A stretch of 64,000 nt of DNA, taken from assembly GCF_024168485.1 (NCBI RefSeq), contig NZ_JALJVY010000004.1:1-64000 (forward strand), written 5' to 3'. This document shows positions 33,255 to 42,627 of the stretch, piece after piece. A program made the position numbers and the translations under genes. Each line of letters starts with the position of its first letter. Positions within the stretch are counted from its first letter, which is position 1. The notes beneath the pieces are model-generated. The model was given only the letters and a program-made list of their open reading frames with translations. It ran no database searches and was not told the origin of the DNA. The DNA comes from Sphingobium sp. OAS761. Lineage in GTDB: Bacteria > Pseudomonadota > Alphaproteobacteria > Sphingomonadales > Sphingomonadaceae.

Positions 33255-36200
33255 TTGGCACGTCGAAATAGACCGAAAAACGCAGGATTTATTGAAAGCC
33301 TTCGTGACCCCGGTGACTATCTGATCACTCCTGACGTCAAGACCGGCCGGCCCGGTCTTTTTGAAGCTTTCTCCGAAAATGACGAACCGCTTATCGTCAA
33401 GGAATGGAAGCGGGCGGCCAACAAGGACGATGCCGATCTCCAGGAGATCTGGCACCACGAGCTGCGCCAGCTTCATCGGTTGGGTGGTTATCCCAATGCC
33501 GTCGAAACGATCGCGCCGCTGCATTCGGCGGGCATCGACGCTAAGGGCTTCTACCTCGCTCTGGCGCCGGGAGAGCGCCGACCGCTCCAGTTGCTGATCG
33601 ATCGGGCGCCGGGCGGCCATTGGCTGCGCCAATATCGCTCTCCCGGTCCCCGCGCGCGCATCTGGCGCAATCTCAAGCGAGTGGCCGCCGGCCTGGAGAC
33701 GCTCCATGCCCAAGGCTTGCTGCATCGCAATCTCGATGGCTGGTCTATCCTGACTACCGGTTCGGAAGAACCGGACTTCCTGCTTACCGGTTTCGAATGG
33801 TCGATGCGCATCATGGGCGCGACCGCAACGCCGCGCCGGCGTGCTGCAGCCAAGGGTGGGACCGATTCTTTCAATCAGGATTGGAGCCAATTTGGCGGCC
33901 TCGCGGCTTTGCTGCTGGGTGCCGATCGCCAGCGCCTCGTTGACAAGGCCATCATACCGTCGGCGGTCGCCGATCATCTGTCGGCGAGCGAGGTGCGGCT
34001 GCTACGCGAACTCCTGCATATCGACCCGCTCGACCGCCTTGACGGCGAAGTTGTCGCGCAGCGTATCGATGAGATCATCGGGTCTCTGGGGGCGGAAGCG
34101 GCAGGGCGAGACGCCAAGCTTCACATAGTTTTCCGTCTTGCACCGGGCGCGCCGATCACCGACCGAATCCGTCGCGAGGATCCGGATATCGAGGCCGATG
34201 ATCTGATCGCGCAGTTCGAATGGATCCGTGCCGATCTTGCCGAGACGCCGCTGCTACTGTTCGTGCGCACCGGAGAGGAAGGCGACGATGGGCGGCTTGT
34301 GCTGCGGGGCCACCGCCTGTGCTATTCGCTCAAGCCCTACCAGGTGAATCGTGAGGCCTCGCCGAGTTGGGACTTCGCGTTGTGCGAAAGTGTCGAGCGC
34401 GACGCACCCGTTCCTTATAATCTGCTCGGCCAGCAGCCCGTTCCCGTCGAGACGCTGGAATTGATGACGCAGCGCGAAGCCCGCGAACGGTTCCCGCGCT
34501 TACGGGGCAAGCTGCGCAGCTGGGACGAGATGCGTCGCCGTTTTGCCCGCCTGGCGTCAAGCGTGAGCGAAGAGGACCTAACGCACCGCGCCTTCGTCCT
34601 CACCCAGTTTCTTGAAACCTTGCTCGCCGCCACGGACGTCTTTCCGGTCGATGTGGTGAAAGAGCCTGCAAGGCTAGCTGATGCCGATGATCAGCTTCGC
34701 CTCAAGGTCCGCACCCGTGTCGAGAGCGAGCGCGACGCCCTGTCCGATGCACTCGGTTTGCGCCGGCCCGCTGTTCGCCTGCACGAGATGCTAGCCGGCG
34801 ACGGTATGCGTCGCGAAGGCTGGACGCTGACCGAAAGCAAATTGCTGGGCAGTCGGGAAAGCAACGACACCGACTGGAAGTTCGAGCAACTCGACAGCAG
34901 CGGCAAGGGACCCAAGCTCTATGAACTTTCTGGCGAGACGCCGCCGTTACCGCTGACCAGCGCCTATCTCATTCCGAGTGACGCGGTGGGGCGCGATGTT
35001 GTCTTCCAGCGCCGGATTAAAGCAATGCGGGCGCTGCGCGATCATGAGGAACTCCTCAAGATGATCGGCGACCGCAGGCGTCGGTTGATGGAGAGCCACG
35101 ATCCCGTCGAGCGCGACGCGGCCTTCCTGGCGCTGGACGATTCCAAACAGCAGGCGCTCGCCGAAATCATCGGCACCTTGCCCATCTATCTGGTCCAAGG
35201 ACCGCCGGGTGTAGGCAAGACCTTCCTCGTCCGAGAACTCGCCATGCGTCGGTTCAAGGAAGAGCCAACGGTGCGCCTGCTGCTGACGGCCCAGAGCAAT
35301 GCGGCGATCGATCATCTGCTCGAGGAATTAGTGCCGGCGATCACGGAATGCGTTGACCCTCCGCTGATCGTGCGTTCGCGGGCACGCGACGCGCAAGCTG
35401 AAGCGAGCGAATACGACACCAGCGAGAAGGCAAAGGGCCTGCTCGCCGACTTCGTCACGAGCCCTCTCGCGCAGGCGGCTGATGAGCGTCTCCGCAAGCG
35501 GCTGGTCGCGCTGGCAGGACAAGGCGGGCCAAAACGCGCGATCGGCACGCAATCACCCGGCGCCATGCTGAAGGCATTTGAGAGCGTCGTCCTGCGTTCG
35601 GCCAATCTGGTCTTCGCGACCACGGCCGCGGGCGATCTTGAACGGATGATCGACGAGAAAAGCCAGTTCGACTGGACGATCGTTGAGGAGGCGGGGAAGG
35701 CAACGGGAGGCGAACTGATCGCCCCCCAGCTTCTCTCGCACCGCCGGCTAATGATCGGCGATCATAAGCAGCTGCCCCCGTTCGGCGCCGATCGCATGAT
35801 CGAGATACTGAAGGATCCAGACAAGGTGGCTACCGCGCTTGCAGTCGGCCAGGAGTTTATCGGTCGCACATTGCGCGACGAAACCACCGACGAGATACTC
35901 GACGAACTCGAAGAGGAACTTGACGTGCCGGCGCTGTGTGGCCGTGCGCTCGAACTCGTCACCCTCTTCGAGACCATGATCGAGGCTGAACTGGAGCGCC
36001 AGGCAAAAGGCCGGGGTGGCCGGCCGATCGCCAAACGTCTGGAGCTTCAGCACCGTATGCATCCGGCCATCGCGCGGATCATTTCCAAATGCTTTTATGA
36101 CGGCACGCTTGACACCCATCCGGATTGCCGAAAACGGTTCGAAACCGAGGAGCGCCCCTTCCGATCGGCCGATTCAAGATGCCTTCCCGAAAAGCCGATC

Positions 36201-36791
36201 GTCGTTGTCGACATGCCCTCACTTCAGGCAACGATCGACAAGAAAAGCGGCGACCGTCGCCCGCGCTGGCACAACCCGGACGAAGTGAAAGCGGTGTTAG
36301 ATGTGCTTGCACAGTTGCGCCCGGTCCAGGGGAAGAAACCCAAGCTCGCCATCCTGTCACCCTATCGCGAACAGGTAACCAGGCTACGCCGCATGATCGA
36401 CGATGCGGCCGACGGATTTAAACATTTGGCGGGCTTTGCGGCCGCAACCCGGCATGATCGCTATGTCGAGACCGTCGACTCCTTTCAGGGCAGCGAAGCC
36501 GACGTCGTTATCGTCTCGCTGGTCCGCAACAACGATCATAGCAATGTTAAAAGCGCCCTTGGGTTTCTCTCAGACTTTCGCCGCATGAACGTCCTGCTGA
36601 GCCGCGCTCGCTGGCAGCTTATCCTGATCGGCAGCATGGAGTTTCTCGCCGAGATATTGAAGGTTGCCAAGGGCACCGAGAGCGAAGCGGACGTGGCATT
36701 CCTGCAATTGCTTCTGGACGGCCTGGCTGAAGAGAAGAATAAGGGATTTGCGGCGTTCCGCTCGCCCGGGGACTTGGGGGGCGGACGATGA
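33255..36791 (+). CDS. Pseudokinase-SF1 helicase fusion (COG1112/Upf1-like), MkoA-like
   Basis: 1178 aa, start TTG at 33255 with GGGAGG 6 nt upstream. Residues ~20-280 resemble a protein kinase: K49 (LIVKEWKR), E69 (HHELRQLHRL) and the catalytic loop HRNLDGWSI at 157-165. The catalytic Asp is N159, and DFG is replaced by GFE (179-181), so it is probably an inactive kinase fold. Residues ~620-1150 are an SF1 helicase: Walker A QGPPGVGKTFLV at ~649, VEEAGKA at ~810, LMIGDHKQLPPF, LQHRMHP at ~932, VDSFQGSEADVVIVS at ~1075 and LLSRAR at ~1112. The stop overlaps the PLD gene (ATGA). The architecture matches type I Mokosh MkoA as I recall it (kinase-like plus COG1112 helicase). Confidence 0.85.
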   Translation: MARRNRPKNAGFIESLRDPGDYLITPDVKTGRPGLFEAFSENDEPLIVKEWKRAANKDDADLQEIWHHELRQLHRLGGYPNAVETIAPLHSAGIDAKGFYLALAPGERRPLQLLIDRAPGGHWLRQYRSPGPRARIWRNLKRVAAGLETLHAQGLLHRNLDGWSILTTGSEEPDFLLTGFEWSMRIMGATATPRRRAAAKGGTDSFNQDWSQFGGLAALLLGADRQRLVDKAIIPSAVADHLSASEVRLLRELLHIDPLDRLDGEVVAQRIDEIIGSLGAEAAGRDAKLHIVFRLAPGAPITDRIRREDPDIEADDLIAQFEWIRADLAETPLLLFVRTGEEGDDGRLVLRGHRLCYSLKPYQVNREASPSWDFALCESVERDAPVPYNLLGQQPVPVETLELMTQREARERFPRLRGKLRSWDEMRRRFARLASSVSEEDLTHRAFVLTQFLETLLAATDVFPVDVVKEPARLADADDQLRLKVRTRVESERDALSDALGLRRPAVRLHEMLAGDGMRREGWTLTESKLLGSRESNDTDWKFEQLDSSGKGPKLYELSGETPPLPLTSAYLIPSDAVGRDVVFQRRIKAMRALRDHEELLKMIGDRRRRLMESHDPVERDAAFLALDDSKQQALAEIIGTLPIYLVQGPPGVGKTFLVRELAMRRFKEEPTVRLLLTAQSNAAIDHLLEELVPAITECVDPPLIVRSRARDAQAEASEYDTSEKAKGLLADFVTSPLAQAADERLRKRLVALAGQGGPKRAIGTQSPGAMLKAFESVVLRSANLVFATTAAGDLERMIDEKSQFDWTIVEEAGKATGGELIAPQLLSHRRLMIGDHKQLPPFGADRMIEILKDPDKVATALAVGQEFIGRTLRDETTDEILDELEEELDVPALCGRALELVTLFETMIEAELERQAKGRGGRPIAKRLELQHRMHPAIARIISKCFYDGTLDTHPDCRKRFETEERPFRSADSRCLPEKPIVVVDMPSLQATIDKKSGDRRPRWHNPDEVKAVLDVLAQLRPVQGKKPKLAILSPYREQVTRLRRMIDDAADGFKHLAGFAAATRHDRYVETVDSFQGSEADVVIVSLVRNNDHSNVKSALGFLSDFRRMNVLLSRARWQLILIGSMEFLAEILKVAKGTESEADVAFLQLLLDGLAEEKNKGFAAFRSPGDLGGGR

Positions 36792-38533
36792 GCGTGATCC
36801 GCGTTGCCATCCCGATGCTCAGGGGCAAGCGGCGATTTCACATCGACAAGGGGCGTCCCTGGAGCATTGTCGAACATGTCGTGCTCGCTGCTCTCGTCGA
36901 GCGGCCGTGGCTGTCGGCCGATCTTGCCGAACAGACCAAGCTTCCTCGCCGGCTCATCATCGAGCTTCTCATCCGGCTGATGCGAGCAGGCTGGGTCGAG
37001 CTGTCGCAGGACAGCAAGGGCGTCCTATTTTCCGCCAGCCCGCGCGGCATCGAAGCGGCGAAACGCGACGAACTGCCGATCGTGCCCAAGCGCCTCTCGC
37101 GTTGGATGGGCTTCGCGATCGATCGGATATCCGGTACGGTCTACCGTCCCCGCGAAATGCCGTGCTTCGAGAAGCATGTGCTCGAGGAAAGGGCGCGTAG
37201 CGAGCGCATCGTCTGGCTTGAGCCACCCTCCGGGGACGTGGTCCCCGAAGTCCATGACATTGTCGGGACCCTGTTTCATGAGGACGAGCACTTCGCCGGG
37301 ATAGACCCCGAGGGCAGCCGCCTCGTGACGCGTTACGCGCTCGTCACCGTGCGCGACGATAAGATCGAGGGCTTATCGGGTCGCGCGCCTCAGCATCTAC
37401 GCGATGCTGTCTTGGAAGCAGCAAGACGTGCGCCAGTTCGCGTGACGGACGAGCCCGTGCACTTCACACCGGCGATCCCTGCGATCGAGGACAGCGACGC
37501 GCTGCCGGCGACGACCAGCATCGCGTTTACATCCGACGATCTGATTCTTGGTGGCGCCGACCATAAGCGATGCTTCGAAGATCTGCTGGCCCGTGCCCGC
37601 CACCGCGTCATCATCCATTCGACCTTCATCGATCGGGAGAAATTCAACGACTGGCTGCCAGCGATACGGGTAGCAGCCAGAAACGGAGTGCGCATCGATA
37701 TTCTCTGGGGCGAGAGCGACGACAAGGGAGAGACCAATGGGACGCTGAAGGCGGTCCTGGCGTTGCGCAGCGAACTCGCAAACGAAGCTGGCGATATCCG
37801 CCTTCACAGCTTCTCCACGGGCTCGCATGCCAAAATGCTGATCGCCGACACCGGCCGCGCCGATCGCTTCGTTGGAGTACTCGGTTCATGCAATTGGCTG
37901 TCGAGCGGCTATCAGAGTTTCGAAGCGTCTGTTCGGCTGCGTGATCCCCGCATCCTGCGCGCTCTGATCAATCAGTTGGTAGAGCTGTCGCAAGGCGGCT
38001 CCGCATATTGGACCGAACTCACCTCGGAATTTCTGCGGCTGGCGGATCATGTCCGCGACATGCCGGTTCCTTCAGGTTCCCGCGGTGACGCCGCGCTTGT
38101 GCTTGGGCCTCAGCACAAACAGTTTGTGCGCGAAGCGCGTGACAACGCGGAACACGACATTTTCGTCACCAGCCATCGTTTCAGTCCAGGCGGCCGGCAG
38201 GCCGTCATCGTGCCGGCTCTCGCGGCGGCCGAGCAGCGCGGCATCGCTTCTGCGGTCTTCTACGGGACGCCAAGTGGAAAAGGCGCCAGCAAGGCCGTTT
38301 CCGAGAATGTCTTCGAAGGTGCGAAGTTCGGCGTGAGCATCACACCGGTCCATGACCCACGCCTACATGCGAAGATTTTGGCTTGGGACAACGATCACGT
38401 GCTGATTTCCAGCCAAAATTTCCTATCGGCGGACCCATCTGACCTCAACATCCGGCGTGAAATCGGCATTTATGTGCGCGGCGCTTCGCTTGCGCGAGTG
38501 CTTAAGGAGCGCTTTCGACTTGCGCGGCGTTAG
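36788..38533 (+). CDS. Phospholipase D-type nuclease with N-terminal winged helix, MkoB-like
   Basis: 581 aa. N-terminal winged-helix region (VEHVVLAALVERPWLSADLA, LIIELLIRLMRAGWVEL). Two PLD catalytic motifs: SHAKMLIAD with GSCNWLSSG at ~347-370, and LHAKILAWD with SSQNFLSAD at ~526-545. Both have the HxK and downstream Ser/Asn, so the nuclease should be active. Translation is coupled to the helicase gene (ATGA). A PLD nuclease beside a kinase-like/COG1112 helicase is the hallmark of Mokosh antiphage systems. The target (phage RNA, DNA or host nucleic acid) cannot be told from sequence. Confidence 0.86.
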   Translation: MSVIRVAIPMLRGKRRFHIDKGRPWSIVEHVVLAALVERPWLSADLAEQTKLPRRLIIELLIRLMRAGWVELSQDSKGVLFSASPRGIEAAKRDELPIVPKRLSRWMGFAIDRISGTVYRPREMPCFEKHVLEERARSERIVWLEPPSGDVVPEVHDIVGTLFHEDEHFAGIDPEGSRLVTRYALVTVRDDKIEGLSGRAPQHLRDAVLEAARRAPVRVTDEPVHFTPAIPAIEDSDALPATTSIAFTSDDLILGGADHKRCFEDLLARARHRVIIHSTFIDREKFNDWLPAIRVAARNGVRIDILWGESDDKGETNGTLKAVLALRSELANEAGDIRLHSFSTGSHAKMLIADTGRADRFVGVLGSCNWLSSGYQSFEASVRLRDPRILRALINQLVELSQGGSAYWTELTSEFLRLADHVRDMPVPSGSRGDAALVLGPQHKQFVREARDNAEHDIFVTSHRFSPGGRQAVIVPALAAAEQRGIASAVFYGTPSGKGASKAVSENVFEGAKFGVSITPVHDPRLHAKILAWDNDHVLISSQNFLSADPSDLNIRREIGIYVRGASLARVLKERFRLARR

Positions 38534-38709
38534 CGTGCTTTGCAGGTTTTACTATACATGATGATCTATCCGGGAAGTTATTTCGGCTTTTACATCAGAG
38601 AGAACCGCATTGCGATTTCCGAATAAGCGCCCGCTGGGGAACGACTGCTAACGCCCTTTCTGCGGCGACAGCGGACTTTCGGGAGTGTCGAACTTCCCGG
38701 CATTCCCAT

Positions 38710-40677
38710 TCACGAAATCGACGGCCCGCGCTGACGGCCGATGGTCCAATTGATGCTGTCGCCGCGCATGATGCCGGACACTTGCTTGTCCAGATGCCGC
38801 TCCAGCACCGGCCGCCAGGGAACCAGCGTGAATTCACGGGCTTTTTCGATTAGCGCATGGCGTCCCGACGCCAGTTCGACCGGACGCCGGTAGACACCTT
38901 CGATGCGCTCGCCGGGCCTGGCTTCGGCATAGGCCAGGCCCAGTTCGCCCGATAGTTGCCCCGCGACCCGGTTCAGCTCACGCCGGCGGAGCGTCGCTAA
39001 CAGATTGGCGCGGTAGATCACGCGGCCCTGTTCCTCCTGGGCCAGACGCTGCTCGATCAGCCATTGGCGGCGCTGGACCAGTGCCGCACGCGCTTCCCTC
39101 CCGAACCCGGCAGGTCGCAACGGCTCGGGAGCGGCGGCGACAAGCTCCCGGTCCAGCCAGGTCGCGCCATCCGTTCCGACCTGCCGGTCGAGGGGGATCG
39201 CGGACAGCGTATCGACGATTACCGGAGCAGCCCTCGCCCGATGTGCTTCGAACGCCCCGGCCCGCTCGACATGGTCCGGCGCGATGCTCCATGTCCCGTC
39301 CACATCCCGCTCAACGCTTCGCATCGTCCGGCGCATCGCTTCCAGACGCCGCACATGGGTTTCGGCAAAGGTCTGGGTGGCCGTGGAATCGTGGCGCAGG
39401 TGGATGTCCACGCTGTAGCGCCCGTCATTGGCCGCCGCGATCTCCGCAATGGTGCGATCGACGGCACGGGCCTCGGTCGGCTTCGGCGCGATCCGGACGA
39501 CGGCGTTCTCCGGAATGACGCCGGTCGCGTCACCCCTGCCGATATCGACATAATGGCTGCGGCCATCGGTGCTGTCGACGATCAGATAATGGCGGTCATT
39601 CACCTCATCGGAGAGGCCGCGCTCGACAATGCGTCCAACGATAGGCGTCATTTGTGCCGGTTCGGCTATCGCATAGTCGGCCGCCGCGCGCTGAAGGCCA
39701 TGCTCGGTGAAGGCGCGCTGCATGGTCCGGATGATGTCGCCGCGTTCGCCCATGCGACGAAGCGTATCGTCCATGCCTTCGGCAAGCTGCCAGCGCCCCG
39801 GTTCGATCTCGTCGGCAAGGCCTAGGTGCCCGAGTTTCTGCAATCGGCCGGCGCGCAAGGATTGGTGAAAAGGATCGCGATCCGTCACGGCCACGATGCG
39901 GGTGTCGTCCATGTTGCGCAGCAAGCGCCGGTCGATGCTGGTTAACCGCTCCTGCTCGATCTCATGGGCCAGGCGGTTTTCGATTTCGATATCGGTGCGC
40001 GGCCCAAGGTCGAGCGAGACCAGTTCGGCGGCACGCTCCCGAAGGCCCTGCGTCAGATATTCGCGGCCGATGACGAGATCCCTACCCTGCTCGTCCTTTC
40101 CCCGAATGACGATGTGGGTATGGGGATGGCCCGTGTTGAAATGATCGACCGCGACCCAGTCGAGCTTTGTGCCCAAATCCTGTTCCATCTGCGCCATCAG
40201 CCGGCGTGTGAGCGGCTTCAGGTCGTCATACTGTTCGCCATCCTCCGGCGAGACGATGAACCGGAACTGGTGACGGTCATTTACCTGCCGCTCGATAAAT
40301 GCCTTGCCGTCCGCCCGATCGATCTCGGCCGAGTAGAGCTGACCGCGTTCACCATCGCGGGTAACGCCGTCACGCTGGATGTAGCGCAGATGTGCGCGAG
40401 CCGCGCCCAGCCCCTTGGCTTTGTCGAACCGGACGATCCGCGACTTCACCATGACGCGGCGGTGGCGCCAGGTGGCGAACCGGTCGCGGCTCGCAAGCTG
40501 CCGGCCCGCGACATTGCCGCGCGCGATGCGACTGCCGGTAAAGGCGCGGGCGATGCGGCGTGCTCCGCCCGCCAAGGTGCGCGCCTGAAGCACCCGCTGA
40601 AGATAGGTGCGCGCTTTCCTGCCGCCCGCGCTGCGGGGCTTGCCGAGCCTGGGTGTAAAATCGTCGTCGTCGCTCAT
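38710..40677 (-). CDS. Conjugative relaxase (VirD2-like, DUF3363)
   Basis: About 655 aa from MSDDDDFTPRLGKPRS at 40677; a TTG 22 codons further upstream is in frame but less typical. N-terminal relaxase region with VRYIQRDG-like and HQFRFIVSPEDGEQYDDLK segments and the metal-binding His triad in VDHFNTGHPHTHIVIRGKD. The C-terminal part is DUF3363. It nicks at oriT and pilots DNA through the T4SS with TraG. It is convergent with the PLD gene, whose end is 176 bp away. The nearest non-coding sequence upstream (40678-40999) is the best place to look for oriT. Confidence 0.9.
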   Translation of the reverse strand: MSDDDDFTPRLGKPRSAGGRKARTYLQRVLQARTLAGGARRIARAFTGSRIARGNVAGRQLASRDRFATWRHRRVMVKSRIVRFDKAKGLGAARAHLRYIQRDGVTRDGERGQLYSAEIDRADGKAFIERQVNDRHQFRFIVSPEDGEQYDDLKPLTRRLMAQMEQDLGTKLDWVAVDHFNTGHPHTHIVIRGKDEQGRDLVIGREYLTQGLRERAAELVSLDLGPRTDIEIENRLAHEIEQERLTSIDRRLLRNMDDTRIVAVTDRDPFHQSLRAGRLQKLGHLGLADEIEPGRWQLAEGMDDTLRRMGERGDIIRTMQRAFTEHGLQRAAADYAIAEPAQMTPIVGRIVERGLSDEVNDRHYLIVDSTDGRSHYVDIGRGDATGVIPENAVVRIAPKPTEARAVDRTIAEIAAANDGRYSVDIHLRHDSTATQTFAETHVRRLEAMRRTMRSVERDVDGTWSIAPDHVERAGAFEAHRARAAPVIVDTLSAIPLDRQVGTDGATWLDRELVAAAPEPLRPAGFGREARAALVQRRQWLIEQRLAQEEQGRVIYRANLLATLRRRELNRVAGQLSGELGLAYAEARPGERIEGVYRRPVELASGRHALIEKAREFTLVPWRPVLERHLDKQVSGIMRGDSINWTIGRQRGPSIS

Positions 40678-40999
40678 CGCAGCGGCTCGCGTGATGCGGA
40701 AATGATGGTAGAATGCGAAGGCTGCGCCGCGAGCCCCGAGCAAATCAACGAGTCTCGCTCGCCCGCCTGTGAAATCAACGGCTTAGCCGTGCCCTGTCTC
40801 GCCGCACCGGCCACCTGTCTCGTGAAAAAACGATGTGCAGACAATGGCTTGGGCTCGCTTGAGAGACCGAGCTTTAATCTTGCACTCCCGCGCCCTTCCC
40901 CCTCAAAATGCCTGAATCCACGCAATTCCGCCATTCGCAACCAGGCAGAGAGCGCAAACCGTCTCCCAGCGATGCCGACCCCACCTTCATAGCGGACGA
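40678..40999. other. Non-coding region upstream of the relaxase gene, candidate oriT
   Basis: 322 bp with no supportable gene. It contains the inverted repeat ACGGCT-T-AGCCGT at 40778-40790 and other short repeats. Position next to the relaxase gene is typical for oriT. No nic consensus could be assigned by eye. Confidence 0.35.
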
Positions 41000-41149
41000 T
41001 CAATCCGGCCATGGATCGACCGTGGCTTCCAGCTCCGCAGCTTTCGAAAGCGCCGCCTGCAACTCCGCTTCGATCTGGTGAATTTCGGCTGGATCGGTGA
41101 TGGCGCGAAGCTCGGCGCGCAGTTCCTCGATATGCTGTTCGACTGTCAT
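41000..41149 (-). CDS. Small coiled-coil protein of the ICE backbone
   Basis: 49 aa, start ATG at 41149 with GGAGG 5 nt upstream. The sequence is almost entirely helical with charged heptads (TVEQHIEELRAELRAITD, IEAELQAALSKAAELE). No known family recognised. The strong ribosome binding site supports a real gene; the longer frame to 41209 has no site. It lies between the transglycosylase and relaxase genes on the same strand. Confidence 0.65.
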   Translation of the reverse strand: MTVEQHIEELRAELRAITDPAEIHQIEAELQAALSKAAELEATVDPWPD

Positions 41150-41249
41150 GATTTCCTCCGTCATGTGAAAGACGGAAGGCGGCGCCCGGTATGGAGCGAA
41201 CCGGGTCAAGGGCCGCGCAGCGGCCGCGCCAGCGGCGATGGGGGTGCCG

Positions 41250-41267
41250 ATTTTGCGGCAGCAAAAT
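41250..41267. other. AT-rich hairpin, related to one at 42943-42966
   Basis: ATTTTGC-GGCA-GCAAAAT, a 7-bp perfect stem flanked by CG on the left and TGGGGG on the right. A similar CGATTTT...AAAATCG repeat with trailing GGG is at 42943-42966. It lies between the transglycosylase and small-protein genes. Confidence 0.5.
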
Positions 41268-41335
41268 TGGGGGAACCATCGTCCTTGAGGCGGTTCGATC
41301 CATGCCGGATACTGGGTGGAATTGAGCGGACAACC

Positions 41336-42070
41336 CTACTTCCTTTCGCGCGATGAGGATGGTTTCGGGTCAGTCGATGGCAGGTTCAACGGCACGAACA
41401 GCCCGCCCGATGCCGGTTGTTCGGGGACTGAATCTGTCAGGGCGGGAGCCGGTTCAGCTTCCTCGCGCGCCACATTTTCGGCGCCGCCGAGCGGAAAAAA
41501 CAGCCGCGTTCCCGACAGGACCGCAGGCGGCATCGAGGGCGTCGCTGCAACCTCGGCAAGCTGTGCGATGTAGGCCCGCGTCTCGGCCGGGAGCGCCTGC
41601 CCGGTGCGCAGATGGCGCTCGTAACGTGCCGGTCCGGCATTGTAGGCGGCGAATAATCCGGGATAGCCGAACCGGTCATACATGGCGCGCAGATAGGCCG
41701 CGCCCGCCAATATATTGTCGTGCGGATCATGTGGATCGCCACCCAGACCATGTTGCCGACGCATTGCCGCCCAGGTGCCCGGCATGAGCTGCATCAGCCC
41801 CATCGCGCCCGCACGGCTGGTGATCGGGCGGCCATGCAATTGGGTCAGCCCGGCGCTTTCGGCCTGCATGACGGCGGCGATCCAGGCTTGCGGAATCCCG
41901 AAACGGCGCGAGGCTTCGGCGATATAGGGCCGCCAACGCTCGACCGCCGGTGTGGCATGGAAACCCGGTTGCGATACGTCTGGCGCATCTGCGGTCTGGG
42001 CCACGGCAGGCATGGCGAGCGCCATCGACGCCGCCAGCGCGGACGAAACGAGGCGGCTCAGCGCAGCCAT
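41336..42070 (-). CDS. Lytic transglycosylase (SLT domain, VirB1-like)
   Basis: 244 aa. Signal peptide (SSALAASMALAMPAVAQ), then a lysozyme-like SLT domain: AWIAAVMQAESAGLTQLHGR with the catalytic Glu, SRAGAMGLMQLMPGTWAAM, NILAGAAYLRAMYDRFG and LFAAYNAGP. The C-terminal ~60 residues are Pro/Glu-rich. It locally opens peptidoglycan for assembly of the conjugation channel. It overlaps traF by 13 bp. The order excisionase-traF-this gene resembles the rdfS-traF-msi107 operon of ICEMlSym(R7A). Confidence 0.9.
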   Translation of the reverse strand: MAALSRLVSSALAASMALAMPAVAQTADAPDVSQPGFHATPAVERWRPYIAEASRRFGIPQAWIAAVMQAESAGLTQLHGRPITSRAGAMGLMQLMPGTWAAMRRQHGLGGDPHDPHDNILAGAAYLRAMYDRFGYPGLFAAYNAGPARYERHLRTGQALPAETRAYIAQLAEVAATPSMPPAVLSGTRLFFPLGGAENVAREEAEPAPALTDSVPEQPASGGLFVPLNLPSTDPKPSSSRERK

Positions 42071-42627
42071 AATGGTGTCGCCTTGCCGATCACGCTCGTG
42101 TCATCGACCGGCCCGAAATAGCGCCCGTCGAAGGAATCCGGATGATCCATCAACAGGAATAACCGCCCATCGCGCAGGCGCTCGCAGCCATGCCACCAGG
42201 GCAGCGGACGGCCCTGCCGATCCACCTTTTTCCGCGTCGCCGTCAAACGCCCGTCGATGAAAATGGTCGGCCCCAGCGCGCAGACTTCGCTCCCCCTGCG
42301 CGCGGCGACACGCTTCAGAAGCGGCACATTGGCGGGCAGATAATGGCGTCTGGCGGCAAGCTGGCGAACGCTGCCGGGCGTATGCACCAGCACCATGTCG
42401 CCGCGATCGATGCGCGCACCGGGATCGATGCGCCAGAGGCCGACCGGCGCGCTCGCAGAGGCATTCCAGACGAGACGCGGCGCGGGATTGACCGCAAAAT
42501 CGAGCACAGCGGATGCTCCGAGCAAGGCCAGGCCGACAGCACCGGCCAGCAGGATCACGCGGCGGCGACGGGGGCGCCTGGTGAGCGATGGCTGCCATTC
42601 GAGCAGCGGCTGAGGCGGCCGGGTCAT
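42058..42627 (-). CDS. traF: TraF-type S26 signal peptidase
   Basis: 189 aa. One N-terminal membrane helix (ILLAGAVGLALLGASAVLDF). Then the S26 motifs: the catalytic Ser region NASASAPVGLWRI, the Lys region VPLLKRVAARRGSEVCALG, and the C-terminal LLMDHPDSFDGRYFG. In RP4, TraF matures and cyclises the TrbC pilin, and trbC is present at 18626-18961. The ATG at 42627 overlaps the excisionase-like gene (ATGA); the longer open frame upstream reads through that gene and is not used. Confidence 0.9.
   Translation of the reverse strand: MTRPPQPLLEWQPSLTRRPRRRRVILLAGAVGLALLGASAVLDFAVNPAPRLVWNASASAPVGLWRIDPGARIDRGDMVLVHTPGSVRQLAARRHYLPANVPLLKRVAARRGSEVCALGPTIFIDGRLTATRKKVDRQGRPLPWWHGCERLRDGRLFLLMDHPDSFDGRYFGPVDDTSVIGKATPLWLR

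Noticed and set aside
31071..38533. Reading the GHKL plus helicase locus as a restriction-modification or BREX/DISARM system
   Set aside because: No methyltransferase, PglZ, Lon-like or DUF1998 gene is present; the helicase is SF1/COG1112 type with a kinase-like N-terminus and PLD partner.
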